From Streptococcus sanguinis SK49 (GTDB lineage: Bacteria; Bacillota; Bacilli; Lactobacillales; Streptococcaceae): a stretch of DNA of 64,000 bases. Location: positions 277,324 to 341,323 of the forward strand of contig NZ_GL890985.1 of the NCBI RefSeq assembly GCF_000212815.1. Direction: 5' to 3'. Below, in pieces: positions 20,241 through 29,827 of this stretch. A program made the translations under genes and the position numbers. Numbering within the stretch: position 1 is the first letter of the stretch; each line of letters starts with the position of its first letter. The notes beneath the pieces are model-generated. The model worked only from the letters and a program-made list of their open reading frames with translations, made no database searches and was not told the origin of the DNA.

Positions 20241-21415
20241 GATGATTTCTCAACTTTGATGTACTTACGCTGGTGCTCTGCAATTTCTGCCAGAGCAAAG
20301 CTTTGGTCTTCATAGTCAGAGAAGCTGGCATTGCCTTCCGCATCCAGCTCAGCTTCTTCAAAAAAGATGCGCTCGTAGTCCGGGATGGAAAGAGCCTGAC
20401 GCTGGTCTAATTCCTCTAGGCGTGTCTTGGATAGATGCTTTTCATAGCCCTCTACCAAATTTGCACTAAAGATTTCAGAGACAGCTCCGCTGCCATAGCC
20501 AAAGAGAGCAATTCGATCGCCAGCCTTGAGGTTGTCAGAGTTTTCTAAAAGAGACAGAAGACCTAGGAAGAGGGAGCCTGTATAGATATTTCCAACCTTT
20601 TGGCTGTAGAGAATAGAGGCTTCAAAGTTCTTTCTAAGCTGATCTTGCTGCTCTTGAGGCAGGCTTTTATCCATGATTTTATTGAGGCCTTTAAGGGCAA
20701 GTTTTGGATAGGGCAAGTGAAAGCAGTAGGCCGCAAAATCTTTGAGAGCTAGCTTGTGGCGCTTCTGGTACTCCATCCAAGTTGTCTTTAAGCTATCCAG
20801 ATACTGCTGGGTTGAATAGAGGCCGTTGACATAAGGGGTTGTCGAGTAATTTGGGCGCCAAAAATCCATGACATCGCGTGTCTGAGCTACATTATCATCA
20901 TTGAAAGCGAGGATACGAGGATTGCTGCTAATCAGCATAGAAATAGCTCCTGCTCCCTGCGTTGGTTCGCCAGGTGTGTTAATGCCATACTTGGCAATGT
21001 CGCTAGCTAACACCAAAACTTTGCTGTCTGGATGTTTTTCGATATGGAGCTTGGCATAGTCCAGTGCCGCAGTTGCTCCATAGCAGGCTTCCTTGATTTC
21101 AAAACTGCGGGCAAAAGGCTGGATACCCAAAAGGCCGTGGACAAAAACGGCTGCCGCCTTGCTCTGGTCGATCCCTGACTCAGTAGCCACTATGACCATA
21201 TCAATCTTTTCTTTGTCCTCTGCTGTCAGGATGGGGTCTGCTGCCGCCGCTCCCAAGGTAACAATATCCTCAGTCAGAGGAGCAATGCTTAGTTCCTTGA
21301 GTAAGAGCCCCTTGCTAAGCTTGTCTGGGTCAGTCCCACGGGCTGCCGCTAAATCATTTAATTTTAAGACATAATTACTGGTCGCAAAACCGATTTTGTC
21401 GATTCCGAATGTCAT
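20237..21415 (-). CDS. mvaS: Hydroxymethylglutaryl-CoA synthase
   Basis: This 392-residue thiolase-superfamily enzyme condenses acetyl-CoA with acetoacetyl-CoA to HMG-CoA. The start MTFGIDKIGFATSNYVL, the catalytic Glu region (VVATESGIDQSK), the active-site Cys in SFEIKEACYGATAAL and the His/Asn region (FHLPYPKLALKGL) are all present. It heads the minus-strand mvaS-mvaA operon. A candidate extended -10 (TGGTAAAAT on the minus strand) lies about 65 bases upstream. Confidence 0.96.
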   Translation of the reverse strand: MTFGIDKIGFATSNYVLKLNDLAAARGTDPDKLSKGLLLKELSIAPLTEDIVTLGAAAADPILTAEDKEKIDMVIVATESGIDQSKAAAVFVHGLLGIQPFARSFEIKEACYGATAALDYAKLHIEKHPDSKVLVLASDIAKYGINTPGEPTQGAGAISMLISSNPRILAFNDDNVAQTRDVMDFWRPNYSTTPYVNGLYSTQQYLDSLKTTWMEYQKRHKLALKDFAAYCFHLPYPKLALKGLNKIMDKSLPQEQQDQLRKNFEASILYSQKVGNIYTGSLFLGLLSLLENSDNLKAGDRIALFGYGSGAVSEIFSANLVEGYEKHLSKTRLEELDQRQALSIPDYERIFFEEAELDAEGNASFSDYEDQSFALAEIAEHQRKYIKVEKSS

Positions 21416-21560
21416 TATAAGACCTCTTTAAATCCTTTTATTCTAGTATATTCCGAAAACTATTTTACCATACTTAGGAATAAAACTCTTACAAAAAACA
21501 TCTAATCTCAGCTAAATCAGGCTTAAGATGTATTTTCCAAAATAAAAACAGCAGATGGTT

Positions 21561-22028
21561 CTACTGTTTGTTTGCTGTGAGTTTGCTTTGGCGCTTTTTC
21601 AAGTAGTGATAGAGCTTGAGTACGACGGTGCCGCTGGCCATGCCAATCGAGATGACCAAGGCCAGAATGACCACCAGAGTGGCGTGAATCATGGCTTGGC
21701 TGTAGTCACCAGTGACAAAGAAGGCAGTCGTCCGATAGGAAATGTAGCCTGGGACCAAGGGGGCTAGAATGGCCAAAATAAAAACAACAGCGGGCGTTTT
21801 GTAGATGATGCTGAGAATTTGGCTGACGCAGGAACCAATGATAGCAGCCACAAAGGTTGCTATAATGACATTGGTCGGTCCTTTGAGCAGGAGATAGAGT
21901 AGCCAAATAGCCATGCCCAGCACTCCGCCGGGAATCAGCATACTACGCTGGACGTTTAGAACGATTAAAAAGGTAATGATGGCCAGCAGGCTGGCAACGG
22001 CTTGCAGTAAGAAAGTCAAGATTGTCAT
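21561..22028 (-). CDS. Threonine/serine exporter, small subunit (ThrE C-terminal half)
   Basis: This is a 155-residue, highly hydrophobic protein with about five membrane helices, matching the DUF3815/ThrE_2 domain. It is encoded four bases after the large partner and would complete a split ThrE-type exporter. The family is linked to threonine/serine export, and in lactic bacteria also to succinate-like solutes. LPGYISYRTTAFFVTGDYSQAM in the middle is typical of the family. Confidence 0.8.
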   Translation of the reverse strand: MTILTFLLQAVASLLAIITFLIVLNVQRSMLIPGGVLGMAIWLLYLLLKGPTNVIIATFVAAIIGSCVSQILSIIYKTPAVVFILAILAPLVPGYISYRTTAFFVTGDYSQAMIHATLVVILALVISIGMASGTVVLKLYHYLKKRQSKLTANKQ

Positions 22029-22032
22029 AGGC

Positions 22033-22809
22033 TTATTTCATAATAAGGAGGGCGACAGAGGTACCTGCACCGAGAGCAAGAGTGATGAGGAGCGATTCAA
22101 AGAGCTTGCTCATCCCAGAGTTGATATGGTTGGTCATGATGTCACGCACAGAGTTGGTCAGAGCAATGCCAGGGACAAAAGGCATGACAGAACCCGCAAT
22201 AATCAAATCATCTGTGGAGTTAAAACCGGAATAGCGCGTCCAGATATGAGCCAGCAGTCCGAAGACAAAGGCACCGGCAAAAGCTGTCACAAAAGGAATG
22301 CGGATATATTTGTCCACATACAAAGAGAAGGCAAAGCCAAAGAAGGTAGCAATGGCAGCCCCCAAAGCATCGTAGAAATTTCCGCCAAACATGATGGAGA
22401 AGAAGGGAGCACTGAGCGTTGCGGCAGCAATCAGCTGCTTGTTGTTATAGGGCAGCTCCTTGACTTTGAGGCGATTCAGCTCATCAAAAGCCTCTTGAAG
22501 GCTAATTTCTCCTGTTACCAACTGACGGGAGACCTGATTGACATCGCAGACCTTCTCGATATTGTAGTTGGTCTTGAGATTACGCTTCATCCGTGAAACA
22601 TTTGTATTTTCAATCGAAAAGAAAATAGCCACTGGCATTGCTAAGGCATTGCAGTCGATGATCCCTTGCGAATGAGCGATACGAATCATGGTGTCTTCCA
22701 CCCGATAAGTCTCGGATCCGCTCTGTAGCAGCAGTGTCCCAGCCAGCATAATGACATCTACCGCCAGATTGAAATCTTTGGCTTCTTCCCTGATACCTTT
22801 CTCTGTCAT
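22033..22809 (-). CDS. Threonine/serine exporter, large subunit (ThrE N-terminal half, DUF1212)
   Basis: This 258-residue protein has a ~120-residue cytosolic N-terminal part (LAVDVIMLAGTLLLQSGSETYRVEDTM, the DUF1212 signature) followed by about five membrane helices, including MPFVPGIALTNSVRDIM. The family exports threonine and serine by proton antiport. Its small partner follows directly, so both form one transcript. A promoter is not obvious in the short upstream gap. Confidence 0.82.
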   Translation of the reverse strand: MTEKGIREEAKDFNLAVDVIMLAGTLLLQSGSETYRVEDTMIRIAHSQGIIDCNALAMPVAIFFSIENTNVSRMKRNLKTNYNIEKVCDVNQVSRQLVTGEISLQEAFDELNRLKVKELPYNNKQLIAAATLSAPFFSIMFGGNFYDALGAAIATFFGFAFSLYVDKYIRIPFVTAFAGAFVFGLLAHIWTRYSGFNSTDDLIIAGSVMPFVPGIALTNSVRDIMTNHINSGMSKLFESLLITLALGAGTSVALLIMK

Positions 22810-22905
22810 TTCCCCAGTCCTTTTCCTAGTATAGCAATAGAACCATTATACCATAAAGCCTCTGAAAAATTTCATCAAGTTGGCAGTCATTTGAAGTCTG
22901 AAATA

Positions 22906-22936
22906 CAAAAAAGAAGATTGGAGATTTCCAATCTTC
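22906..22936 (-). terminator. Terminator of pflB
   Basis: GAAGATTGGA / TCCAATCTTC arms with a four-base loop; on the minus strand it is followed by a TTTTTT run. It lies 33 bases after the pflB stop. Confidence 0.85.
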
Positions 22937-22968
22937 TTTCAAATGGTTTGTAAGTCCTTAGTCGTTTA

Positions 22969-25284
22969 TTAGCTCAAAGCATCGTCCATAGAGAGTACTT
23001 CGTGGAATACACGTTGAGTCAATTCAGTCTTTTGCTCTGGAGTCAAGTACTTAGTATTTACACAGTAACCTGAGATACGAACGATAACGTCTTCACCAGA
23101 CATAATCTTGTCGTAAACGTCCTTCAAGTCCATGACGTTCAAGTTAACGTGCTGACCACCGTTTTCGAAGTAGCCATCCAGGATAGTAACCAAGTTGTCT
23201 ACTTGTTCGTCGTGTGTCTTACCAAGCGCACGAGGTGATACTTGAGTTGTCAATGAGATACCGTCAGCTGCGTAACTGAAGTCCAGACTAGCAAGAGAGT
23301 TCAAGTTTTGCAACCAGCCACCTTTTGCCTTGTTAGATGGGTTAGCACCTGGTGAGAAGAATTCCAATTTAGACAAGTTCACGCTGCCATCTTCGTTGAG
23401 GTAAACTCCTTTGTGAACTGGTGAGTTACCAGTTTGTTTAGAGTAAGCAACGTTAGATGTGATAGTCAAGAGTGATACTGTTGCTTCAGCGTTCTTGTAA
23501 AGTTTGTGGCTGCGCAGACGAGTTGTGTAAGCTTCAACCAACCATTCAGCCAGTTCGTTTGAGCGAGGATCATCTTCACCCCAACGTGGGTATTCTCCGA
23601 TTGTTTCATAGTCGTAGATATAGCCGTTTTCGTCGCGGATTGGTTTAACAGTTGCATACTTGATAGCAGACAAGGTATCAACAGTGTTGGCAAATCCACA
23701 GATACCGAATCCCATGTTAGCACGTTGGTAAGTTGGCAAGAAGGCCATTTGAACAGCTTCGTAGTTGTACTTGTCAGTCATGTAGTGGATGATGTTCAAG
23801 GCATCTACGTAAGTGTCAGTCAACCAGTCAAGTGATTTTTCAAAGTTCGCTTTAACTGATTCGAATTCAAGAACTTCGTCACGGATAGGCTCGATGTCAA
23901 ATACCTTGTAGTCTTTATGAACATCGTCGTAACCGCCATTGAGACCTGTCAGAAGGGCTTTCAGCACGTTTACACGAGCACCAAAGTATTGGATATTGTG
24001 GCGTTGTTCTTCATTTTCAGGGTCAAGTGGAGACACACAGCAAGAGATACAGCTCATTTCACCGTAGCCGTCTTTAGCCATAGTTGTTACACCTTCGTAT
24101 TGGATAGAAGAGTGCTTGTGGCTCATGTGCATACAGTAGCGACGGAATGAGTATGGAAGTTTATCAGTCCAGAGAACGGTCAAGTTTGGCTCTGGAGAGT
24201 TACCAATATTGTCAAGTGTGTTAAGGAAACGGTAGTCCATCTTTGTAACACGGTGACGGCCATCGTTACCCATACCTGCCATAGAAGTAGTGATGAAGGT
24301 TGGGTCACCAGAGTAAAGTTGGTCGTAAGCTTTCGTACGAGCAAACTTCACTGTACGAAGTTTCATAACGAAATCATCAACAAATTCTTGGATTTCTGAT
24401 TCAGTGTAAGTACCGCGAGCCAAGTCACGTTCTGCGTAGATGTCAAGAACGATAGGCACACGTCCAAGAGAAGTAGCAGCACCGTTGATAACACGGCAGA
24501 CAGCCATGAAGGCAATGTTAGTCCATTGGATAGCTTCTTTAACGTCGAAGGCAGGACGGCGAACGTCAACTCCGTAAAGGTCACCAAGTTTTACAACTTC
24601 ACCAAGTGCTTGGTATTGCAGGTTGATTTCTTCGCGCAGACGGATTGTTTCTTCGTCAATATCAGTCAAACCATTCCAGTCGCGAACTTTTTCAGCCATG
24701 AGGTAGTCAGCTCCATAAAGAGCAAGACGTGCGTAAACCCCGATGATACGTCCACGTGAGTAAGCATCTGGAAGACCAGTTACAGTGTGGGCGTGACGAG
24801 CACGGCGGATGTTAGAAGTATAAGCACGGAAGATACCGTCATTTACTGTAGTAACATATTTAGTAAAGATTTCATGAACAGCAGGATCTGGTTCGTATCC
24901 ATTTTCTTTCAAAGTAGTTTCAGCCATGCGGATACCACCTTTTGGCATGAAGTTCAATTTGAAGAGTTCGTCGTTTTGGATACCGTAAATCAGTTCGTTG
25001 TCCTTGTCAATGTAACCAGCGTCGATATCAGCGATAGATGCTGGACGAGTGTCCATTGGGAAACGAGTTTCTTCGTAGTGAGCTTTTGTTTCTTCTACGA
25101 TTTTCTTGATGTGGAGTGAGCGCTCAGTAGGACCTGCCAAGAAGCTTTCATCTCCATCATAAGGTGTGTAGTTAGCTTGAACGAAGCGAGAAACACTTGC
25201 TTTCTCTTTCCAGTCTTCACCTTTGAAGCCTTCCCAAGCTTTGTCAAAAATATCTTGAGCTTCAACAACTGTTTTTACAACCAT
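22969..25284 (-). CDS. pflB: Formate C-acetyltransferase (pyruvate formate-lyase)
   Basis: This 771-residue glycyl-radical enzyme converts pyruvate and CoA to formate and acetyl-CoA under anaerobic conditions, feeding mixed-acid fermentation. The paired catalytic cysteines are in [13 protein letters not shown] (about 415-420) and the radical Gly is in [13 protein letters not shown] near residue 744. The activating enzyme PflA is not in the window. Gene expression is probably under CcpA: a cre site overlaps the promoter. It is divergent from dinB, the same order as in other streptococci. Confidence 0.97.
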   Translation of the reverse strand: MVVKTVVEAQDIFDKAWEGFKGEDWKEKASVSRFVQANYTPYDGDESFLAGPTERSLHIKKIVEETKAHYEETRFPMDTRPASIADIDAGYIDKDNELIYGIQNDELFKLNFMPKGGIRMAETTLKENGYEPDPAVHEIFTKYVTTVNDGIFRAYTSNIRRARHAHTVTGLPDAYSRGRIIGVYARLALYGADYLMAEKVRDWNGLTDIDEETIRLREEINLQYQALGEVVKLGDLYGVDVRRPAFDVKEAIQWTNIAFMAVCRVINGAATSLGRVPIVLDIYAERDLARGTYTESEIQEFVDDFVMKLRTVKFARTKAYDQLYSGDPTFITTSMAGMGNDGRHRVTKMDYRFLNTLDNIGNSPEPNLTVLWTDKLPYSFRRYCMHMSHKHSSIQYEGVTTMAKDGYGEMSCISCCVSPLDPENEEQRHNIQYFGARVNVLKALLTGLNGGYDDVHKDYKVFDIEPIRDEVLEFESVKANFEKSLDWLTDTYVDALNIIHYMTDKYNYEAVQMAFLPTYQRANMGFGICGFANTVDTLSAIKYATVKPIRDENGYIYDYETIGEYPRWGEDDPRSNELAEWLVEAYTTRLRSHKLYKNAEATVSLLTITSNVAYSKQTGNSPVHKGVYLNEDGSVNLSKLEFFSPGANPSNKAKGGWLQNLNSLASLDFSYAADGISLTTQVSPRALGKTHDEQVDNLVTILDGYFENGGQHVNLNVMDLKDVYDKIMSGEDVIVRISGYCVNTKYLTPEQKTELTQRVFHEVLSMDDALS

Positions 25285-25334
25285 TTGATTTTCCTCTTTA
25301 TTCTAGCAACATAAACTGTTACATTTATAAGTAA

Positions 25335-25363
25335 AGTATATCATACGGTAATCGGTTTCACAA
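25335..25363 (-). promoter_or_regulatory. pflB promoter with overlapping cre site
   Basis: On the minus strand TTGTGA (25358-25363), a 17-base spacer and TATACT (25335-25340) form a promoter. The sequence TGAAACCGATTACC (25347-25360) matches the CcpA cre consensus TGWAANCGNTNWCA in 13 of 14 positions and covers the -35 and spacer, a layout expected for catabolite repression. The rest of the 369-base gap holds a weak dinB promoter (TTTGGA at 25464, TATAAT at 25487) and no gene. Confidence 0.75.
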
Positions 25364-25653
25364 ACCATTTTCGGCAGAAAGAAAGACTTTCTTTTATAAT
25401 ACAGAAAGTAAAAAGTCGCGGATGTGTACTATAGATTTGAAAAACATAACTCTTTTCAAATATTTTGGAAAAATGGGTAAAAAAGTTATAATAAAAGTAA
25501 TTAAAATGTCATACAAAAATTGCTGACGAAGAATCTTACGTTTAAAATACTTTTTACAAGAACGAAAAACTGTTTCAGATTTATTTGAGCAAAAAGGGCT
25601 GACTTTGTGAAAGCCTGTAAGCTGAGATTGATGGCAGGAGAAAGGAGGAGGAC

Positions 25654-26718
25654 ATGCTGATTTTTCCACTGATTAACGATACATCTCGGAAGATTATCCA
25701 CATTGATATGGACGCTTTTTTCGCTTCGGTGGAAGAGCGGGATAATCCTAAGCTAAAGGGGCATCCGGTCATCATCGGCAGCGACCCACGCTTGACTGGC
25801 GGTCGTGGTGTCGTCTCTACCTGCAATTATGAGGCCAGAAAGTTCGGAGTTCATTCGGCTATGAGCTCCAAGGAAGCCTATGAGCGTTGTCCTCAGGGCA
25901 TTTTTATCTCGGGAAATTACGAAAAATATCAGGCGGTTGGCTTGCAGATCCGAGAGATTTTCAAACGCTATACGGACTTGATTGAGCCAATGAGCATCGA
26001 CGAGGCTTATCTGGATGTAACGGAAAACAAGCTAGAGATTAAATCTGCAGTCAAAATAGCCAAGCTGATTCAGCACGATATCTGGAATGAGCTGCAACTG
26101 ACAGCTTCGGCAGGCGTTTCTTATAATAAGTTTCTGGCCAAGATTGCCAGTGACTATGAGAAGCCTCATGGTCTGACTGTTATTCTGCCTGAGGAAGCAG
26201 AGGCCTTTCTGGCGCCTATGGATATTGCCAAGTTTCATGGAGTTGGTAAGAAGAGCGTTGAAAAACTACATGGCATGGGTATTTATACCGGTGCAGATCT
26301 GCTCAAGGTATCAGAAATGACCTTGATTGATAAGTTTGGTCGCTTTGGTTTTGATCTCTATCGTAAAGCGCGTGGCATCAGCAATAGTCCAGTCAAATCC
26401 AATCGTATTCGTAAGTCGATCGGGAAAGAGCGGACCTATGCCAAACTGCTCTATAGTGAGGAGGACATCAAGAAAGAGCTGACCCTGCTGGCACAGAAGG
26501 TAGAAAATAGCCTGACTAAGCATGATAAGAAAGGACGAACCATCGTTCTGAAAATCCGCTATGCAGATTTCTCTACCTTGACTAAAAGGAAAAGTTTGAA
26601 TCTAGCCACTCAAAACAAGGAGCAAATCGAGCGAACGGCGCATGAGATATACGATAGCTTGGAAGAGCAACCACGAGGTATTCGTCTGCTAGGACTGACA
26701 GTGACGGGGTTTGAATAA
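25654..26718 (+). CDS. dinB: DNA polymerase IV (Y family)
   Basis: This 354-residue translesion polymerase copies damaged DNA with low fidelity. Catalytic motifs are [13 protein letters not shown] (first Asp pair) and [10 protein letters not shown] (Asp-Glu pair). The helix-hairpin-helix region [17 protein letters not shown] and the little-finger domain follow. The C-terminus lacks an obvious QLxLF clamp-binding motif, although [10 protein letters not shown] may serve. AAAGGAGGAGG precedes the ATG. Confidence 0.95.
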   Translation: MLIFPLINDTSRKIIHIDMDAFFASVEERDNPKLKGHPVIIGSDPRLTGGRGVVSTCNYEARKFGVHSAMSSKEAYERCPQGIFISGNYEKYQAVGLQIREIFKRYTDLIEPMSIDEAYLDVTENKLEIKSAVKIAKLIQHDIWNELQLTASAGVSYNKFLAKIASDYEKPHGLTVILPEEAEAFLAPMDIAKFHGVGKKSVEKLHGMGIYTGADLLKVSEMTLIDKFGRFGFDLYRKARGISNSPVKSNRIRKSIGKERTYAKLLYSEEDIKKELTLLAQKVENSLTKHDKKGRTIVLKIRYADFSTLTKRKSLNLATQNKEQIERTAHEIYDSLEEQPRGIRLLGLTVTGFE

Positions 26719-26721
26719 AGA

Positions 26722-26752
26722 TAAAGGCTTGGTTCATTACCGGGCTTTTTTA
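26722..26752 (+). terminator. Terminator after dinB
   Basis: AAAGGCTTGG / CCGGGCTTTTTT stem containing wobble pairs, with a T-run. Confidence 0.65.
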
Positions 26753-26847
26753 GATATAGTTTTTAGTATGAGAGAGTTGCTTGTGACGAGTTTCTAAGTT
26801 GTCTGATAATTTTCATTGACTAAAAATAATCTTTTTTGAAAAAATAC

Positions 26848-26876
26848 TGGACAAAGTTTTCTGTGTCTGTTATACT
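26848..26876 (+). promoter_or_regulatory. Promoter of the small membrane protein gene
   Basis: TGGACA (26848-26853), a 17-base spacer and TATACT (26871-26876). The TetR-type operator starts 18 bases after the -10, about ten bases past the expected transcription start. Confidence 0.7.
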
Positions 26877-26893
26877 GAGTTCATAAAATAAAA

Positions 26894-26911
26894 AACCGCC
26901 TGGTCGGTTTT
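26894..26911 (+). promoter_or_regulatory. TetR-type operator, site 1
   Basis: AAACCGCCTGGTCGGTTT is an inverted repeat with CCG/CGG half-sites, a form common among TetR-family operators. It lies between promoter and start codon of the 26931 gene. A closely related site (15 of 18 identical) lies before the first CPBP gene. The hairpin could act as a terminator instead, but the following run is short and the position favours repressor binding. Confidence 0.65.
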
Positions 26912-26930
26912 TAAAAAGAAAGGAGCAGAA

Positions 26931-27257
26931 ATGAAGAAATCTGTAGTAGAAAAAACAAGCGAGCACATCCTCAAGTTCAATCAGGAGCTGGATCGGCAGC
27001 GGGAAGGTCAGAAAGAGTTTTTGCAGCAGCAGGCAGAAAAACGTAAGGTGTGGCTAGAAAAGATAACACAGGGTGAGAATCTCATACGCTATTCTAAGTG
27101 GGGAGTCAAAGCTGGATATGCTGTCCTTACTGGTGGCTTGCTGACTTCTGTCTTTAGCCCTTGGCGAGGACTGGGTATTATGGCAGTAGGGGGTCTGAGC
27201 CTTGCCTCCAATCTCTGGCAAATTCGGCGATTGCAAAATCAAGAAAGGAACAAGTAG
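26931..27257 (+). CDS. Small membrane protein in the TetR/CPBP module, unknown function
   Basis: This is a 108-residue protein of unrecognised family. Residues 1-50 are charged and helical (FNQELDRQREGQKEFLQQQ), probably a coiled coil. Residues 57-95 hold one or two hydrophobic segments (WGVKAGYAVLTGGLLTSVF, GLGIMAVGGLSLASNLW), followed by a basic tail (RRLQNQERNK). AAAGGAG sits seven bases before the ATG. Its promoter carries a TetR-type operator that also appears before the CPBP protease genes, so all are likely de-repressed together. Confidence 0.72.
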   Translation: MKKSVVEKTSEHILKFNQELDRQREGQKEFLQQQAEKRKVWLEKITQGENLIRYSKWGVKAGYAVLTGGLLTSVFSPWRGLGIMAVGGLSLASNLWQIRRLQNQERNK

Positions 27258-27575
27258 CAGAGAAATGGCCTGTCTTAAGCATCAGAGTCAGGACAACTTA
27301 GAAACTAAAAGCAGCAGGCAGTAGCTAAACGGTGCTGATATAGCTTTTAGGATTATTTAGTCTATCTTTGCTTTTTATTTTAGGCAAGGACTAAAAGACT
27401 ATGTTTTCTATTTGGCGCAGGTCTTTATTTTTTATAACAAAACAAACCGAATGGTCGGATTTTAAAAATCTGCGTTTCAAAACAGGCAATCATCTGAAAG
27501 ACTGAAAGTAAAGGATGCTTTTGACCAGTTTTCGGATGACTTTTCACTATTCTACATTTGATAAGGAGTTATCGT
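27258..27575 (+). other. Regulatory gap before the CPBP genes
   Basis: This 318-base non-coding stretch holds a tentative promoter (TTGGCG at 27412, TATAAC at 27433-27438, short 15-base spacer) directly followed by operator site 2, then a ~115-base leader. I see no gene and no strong hairpin. Confidence 0.5.
27444..27461 (+). promoter_or_regulatory. TetR-type operator, site 2
   Basis: AAACCGAATGGTCGGATT matches site 1 (26894-26911) at 15 of 18 bases. It begins six bases after a possible -10. The TetR regulator encoded at 29185 is the obvious candidate to bind both. Confidence 0.65.
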
Positions 27576-28370
27576 ATGAACACACAAACACATGTAGAGC
27601 CAGAGACAAGGCATATCCTGCCCTTTCTGGCCTGGACTTTTGGCATTACCTGGGGATCCTGGCTGCTTCAGTATATTTTAACCGCCCTGAAGCTGACCAG
27701 CGGGGCTGATCCTTTGGGCTTTGCTCTCAATTTCATCGGGGGCTTCGGACCGACCTTGGGAACTTTTATCAGCCTCAAAATTTCTCATCCTAAGAAGATG
27801 CTGGACTTTATCTTTTCTCATGCTAAGGGCTGGTGGATTTACATGCTGGTCTTCTGTCTGGTTCGGGTTTTGACCCTTTTTATCGCCAATCCTGTATTAC
27901 CGCCGCTCAATGCCATTCTGATGTTTCCTCTGGGCTGGACCTTTGTCACCTTTGCTGGGGGCGGGAATGAAGAGCTGGGCTGGCGGGGCCTCCTGCAGCC
28001 GGCTCTGGAGAAAAAATTCTCCTTCCCTCTGGCAACTGTCATCACGGCTCTGGTCTGGGTGGCCTGGCATCTGCCCCTCTGGCTGATTCCGGGAACGAGT
28101 CAAAGTCAGATTTCTTTGCCCTTCTATCTCTCCTTTGGTATCTTGCTCTGTTTCTGTCAGGCGGTTCTCTACAAGCAGACGGCCTCTGTCTTTGCCTGCA
28201 TGGTCTTTCACGGCTGCATTAACTTTGCTCAGGCGACGATTGTCGGCAGTGCTACAAATGGCGGAAGGTATCTCAGCTTCCAGGCTGCTAATCTGGTCAT
28301 GACCGCCCTGCTGGTCGGCTGGTGGTATTGGAAGGGCAATCGGAAAGGAGCTGAGAAAGATGCAAGCTAG
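27576..28370 (+). CDS. CPBP (CAAX/ABI) family intramembrane metalloprotease, copy 1
   Basis: This is a 264-residue membrane protein with about seven hydrophobic segments. It has the CPBP/ABI signature: motif 1 NEELGWRGLLQPALEK (the EExxxR glutamates and arginine, about residues 134-139), motif 2 WVAWHLPLW (His) and motif 3 FHGCINF (His/Asn). Bacterial members are linked to bacteriocin self-immunity and membrane protein processing. I start at 27576 where AAGGAG precedes; an ATG-less extension to 27558 lacks a site. It overlaps copy 2 by 11 bases. Confidence 0.86.
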   Translation: MNTQTHVEPETRHILPFLAWTFGITWGSWLLQYILTALKLTSGADPLGFALNFIGGFGPTLGTFISLKISHPKKMLDFIFSHAKGWWIYMLVFCLVRVLTLFIANPVLPPLNAILMFPLGWTFVTFAGGGNEELGWRGLLQPALEKKFSFPLATVITALVWVAWHLPLWLIPGTSQSQISLPFYLSFGILLCFCQAVLYKQTASVFACMVFHGCINFAQATIVGSATNGGRYLSFQAANLVMTALLVGWWYWKGNRKGAEKDAS

Positions 28371-29109
28371 AAACTATAAAGATTCCTCATCTGTCAAGCA
28401 AATTCTAATGTTTCTGCTTTGGACTTTTGGTATCAGCTGGTCTGCCTGGCTGGGTTCGGCTTTCCTGAGGATTCCTATTATTTCCCAGGTCCTAACCATC
28501 GCTGGTGTTTTTGGCCCAGCCATTGGAGCTAAACTGGTCTTAGGAAAATCGTTCAAGGAGCTCTTGGCTTCTATCGGATCGGTCCGAAAAAGGACTTGGG
28601 TTCATCTCTTGATTTTGACAATTCTTTATACCCTTTCCATAGTCTTTTGGAGCCCGCTCCTGCCTGGTTTTAGCCCCCTCAGGATTGCTCTGCTTTTTCT
28701 CATGACGACTTTTCTGACAGGCGGCAATGAAGAGATTGGCTGGCAGGGCTTCCTGCAGCCAAGTCTGGAGAAGATCCTGCCCTTCCCTTTGGTAACTGTA
28801 ACAACTGGGTTAATCTGGGCTGTCTGGCATCTGCCCCTCTTCTTTACCCCCGGCAGCAGTCAGGCAGGGACTTCTTTTCTAGTCTTTACTGCCGCCTGCC
28901 TGCTCGCCCGTTTCTGGCTGGCGGCTCTTTACAAGGTCAGTCAGTCCATCCTTTACTGTGTTCTTTTCCACGGGGCCATCAATACCATTGGTGAAGGCAT
29001 TTTCCTGGGGAAGGGGACGGAAAATCCGCTCTTTTTCCTAGGCTATATCTTGATGGCGGCTTACAGTATCTATCTTTGGTATCAAAGGGATCAGCAAGAC
29101 AAGGCTTAA
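28360..29109 (+). CDS. CPBP (CAAX/ABI) family intramembrane protease homologue, copy 2
   Basis: This 249-residue membrane protein is a diverged tandem copy of the preceding one. The start WTFGISWSAWLGSAF and the core NEEIGWQGFLQPSLEKILPFPL follow copy 1 closely, and the His motifs VWHLPLFF and FHGAINT are kept. The arginine of the EExxxR motif is a glutamine (codon CAG), so catalysis may be altered or lost. AAAGGAG lies before the ATG within copy 1. The two proteins could form a heteromer or have different substrates. Confidence 0.84.
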   Translation: MQARNYKDSSSVKQILMFLLWTFGISWSAWLGSAFLRIPIISQVLTIAGVFGPAIGAKLVLGKSFKELLASIGSVRKRTWVHLLILTILYTLSIVFWSPLLPGFSPLRIALLFLMTTFLTGGNEEIGWQGFLQPSLEKILPFPLVTVTTGLIWAVWHLPLFFTPGSSQAGTSFLVFTAACLLARFWLAALYKVSQSILYCVLFHGAINTIGEGIFLGKGTENPLFFLGYILMAAYSIYLWYQRDQQDKA

Positions 29110-29125
29110 AGATATTTTTATGATT

Positions 29126-29154
29126 TTGTATTTCTCCGGCTTTTTTGGTAGAAT
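29126..29154 (+). promoter_or_regulatory. Promoter of the TetR gene
   Basis: TTGTAT (29126-29131), a 17-base spacer and TAGAAT (29149-29154). No copy of the operator is seen here, so the regulator may be made constitutively. Confidence 0.55.
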
Positions 29155-29184
29155 AAAGCTATACTAGAAACAAAGGGGAACAGA

Positions 29185-29826
29185 ATGGCGCAGCGAAAAG
29201 ACAAATCCCAGGCCATGAGAGAAAAAATTTTAAATACAGCAACCCAGCTCTTTATCCAAAAGGGGTCCGAAAAGACCAGTATGCAGGATATTGCTCAGAC
29301 GGCGGGCATCTCCAAGGGGGCTATCTATCATCATTTCAAGTCAAAAGATGAGATTGTCCTGGCGGTGATGAGTAGCCGGCAGGAGCTGATGGAAGAAGAG
29401 ATGAAGCAGTGGCTCAAGGCTACGGAAAATCTGACTGGCAGAGAGCAGCTGCAAACCATCCTCAAGTCCAATCTGGAAAGTCAGACAGCCCGGGCCATAG
29501 ATGGCATCATTTTGGGTGAGTATGAGAAGGACGCGGGCTTTATTTTGACCATGATGCGGGACAATCTGCGGATAGGCGCCTCTGTGGTCAGTGACATTAT
29601 CAAAAAAGGCATGGCAGATGGCTCCCTTCAGACCGAGTATCCGGACCAGGCTGCAGAAGTTTTTCTGCTGCTGGTGAATTTTTGGATGCATGGGACCGTT
29701 TTTGAAAGCGATCCTGAAAAACTGCCAGAACGCTTCCATTTTCTGCAGTTTATGATGACCTCGATCGGCATGGATATCTTTGATGATGAGCTCATGCAGC
29801 TCTTTAGCCAGAGAAATAAGGCATAA
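29185..29826 (+). CDS. TetR/AcrR family transcriptional regulator
   Basis: This is a 213-residue TetR repressor. The N-terminal HTH (MREKILNTATQLFIQKGSEK, then TSMQDIAQTAGISKGAIYHHF) covers residues 8-50. The C-terminal part is a helical ligand-binding domain (for example QAAEVFLLLVNFWMHGTVFE). By position it should repress the small membrane protein and CPBP genes upstream through the two AAACCG-N6-CGG-type sites. The ligand is unknown; membrane-active compounds or bacteriocins are possible given the target genes. Confidence 0.87.
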   Translation: MAQRKDKSQAMREKILNTATQLFIQKGSEKTSMQDIAQTAGISKGAIYHHFKSKDEIVLAVMSSRQELMEEEMKQWLKATENLTGREQLQTILKSNLESQTARAIDGIILGEYEKDAGFILTMMRDNLRIGASVVSDIIKKGMADGSLQTEYPDQAAEVFLLLVNFWMHGTVFESDPEKLPERFHFLQFMMTSIGMDIFDDELMQLFSQRNKA

Positions 29827-29827
29827 A

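Noticed and set aside
25394..25701. Minus-strand open frames of 60-90 codons between pflB and dinB
   Set aside because: They run antisense into the dinB start, lack binding sites and have low-complexity composition typical of non-coding A/T-rich DNA.
26894..26911. Reading the inverted repeat before the 26931 gene as a terminator or attenuator
   Set aside because: The T-run is short, the stem is interrupted, and a near copy occurs at 27444 where termination makes no sense; repressor binding explains both.
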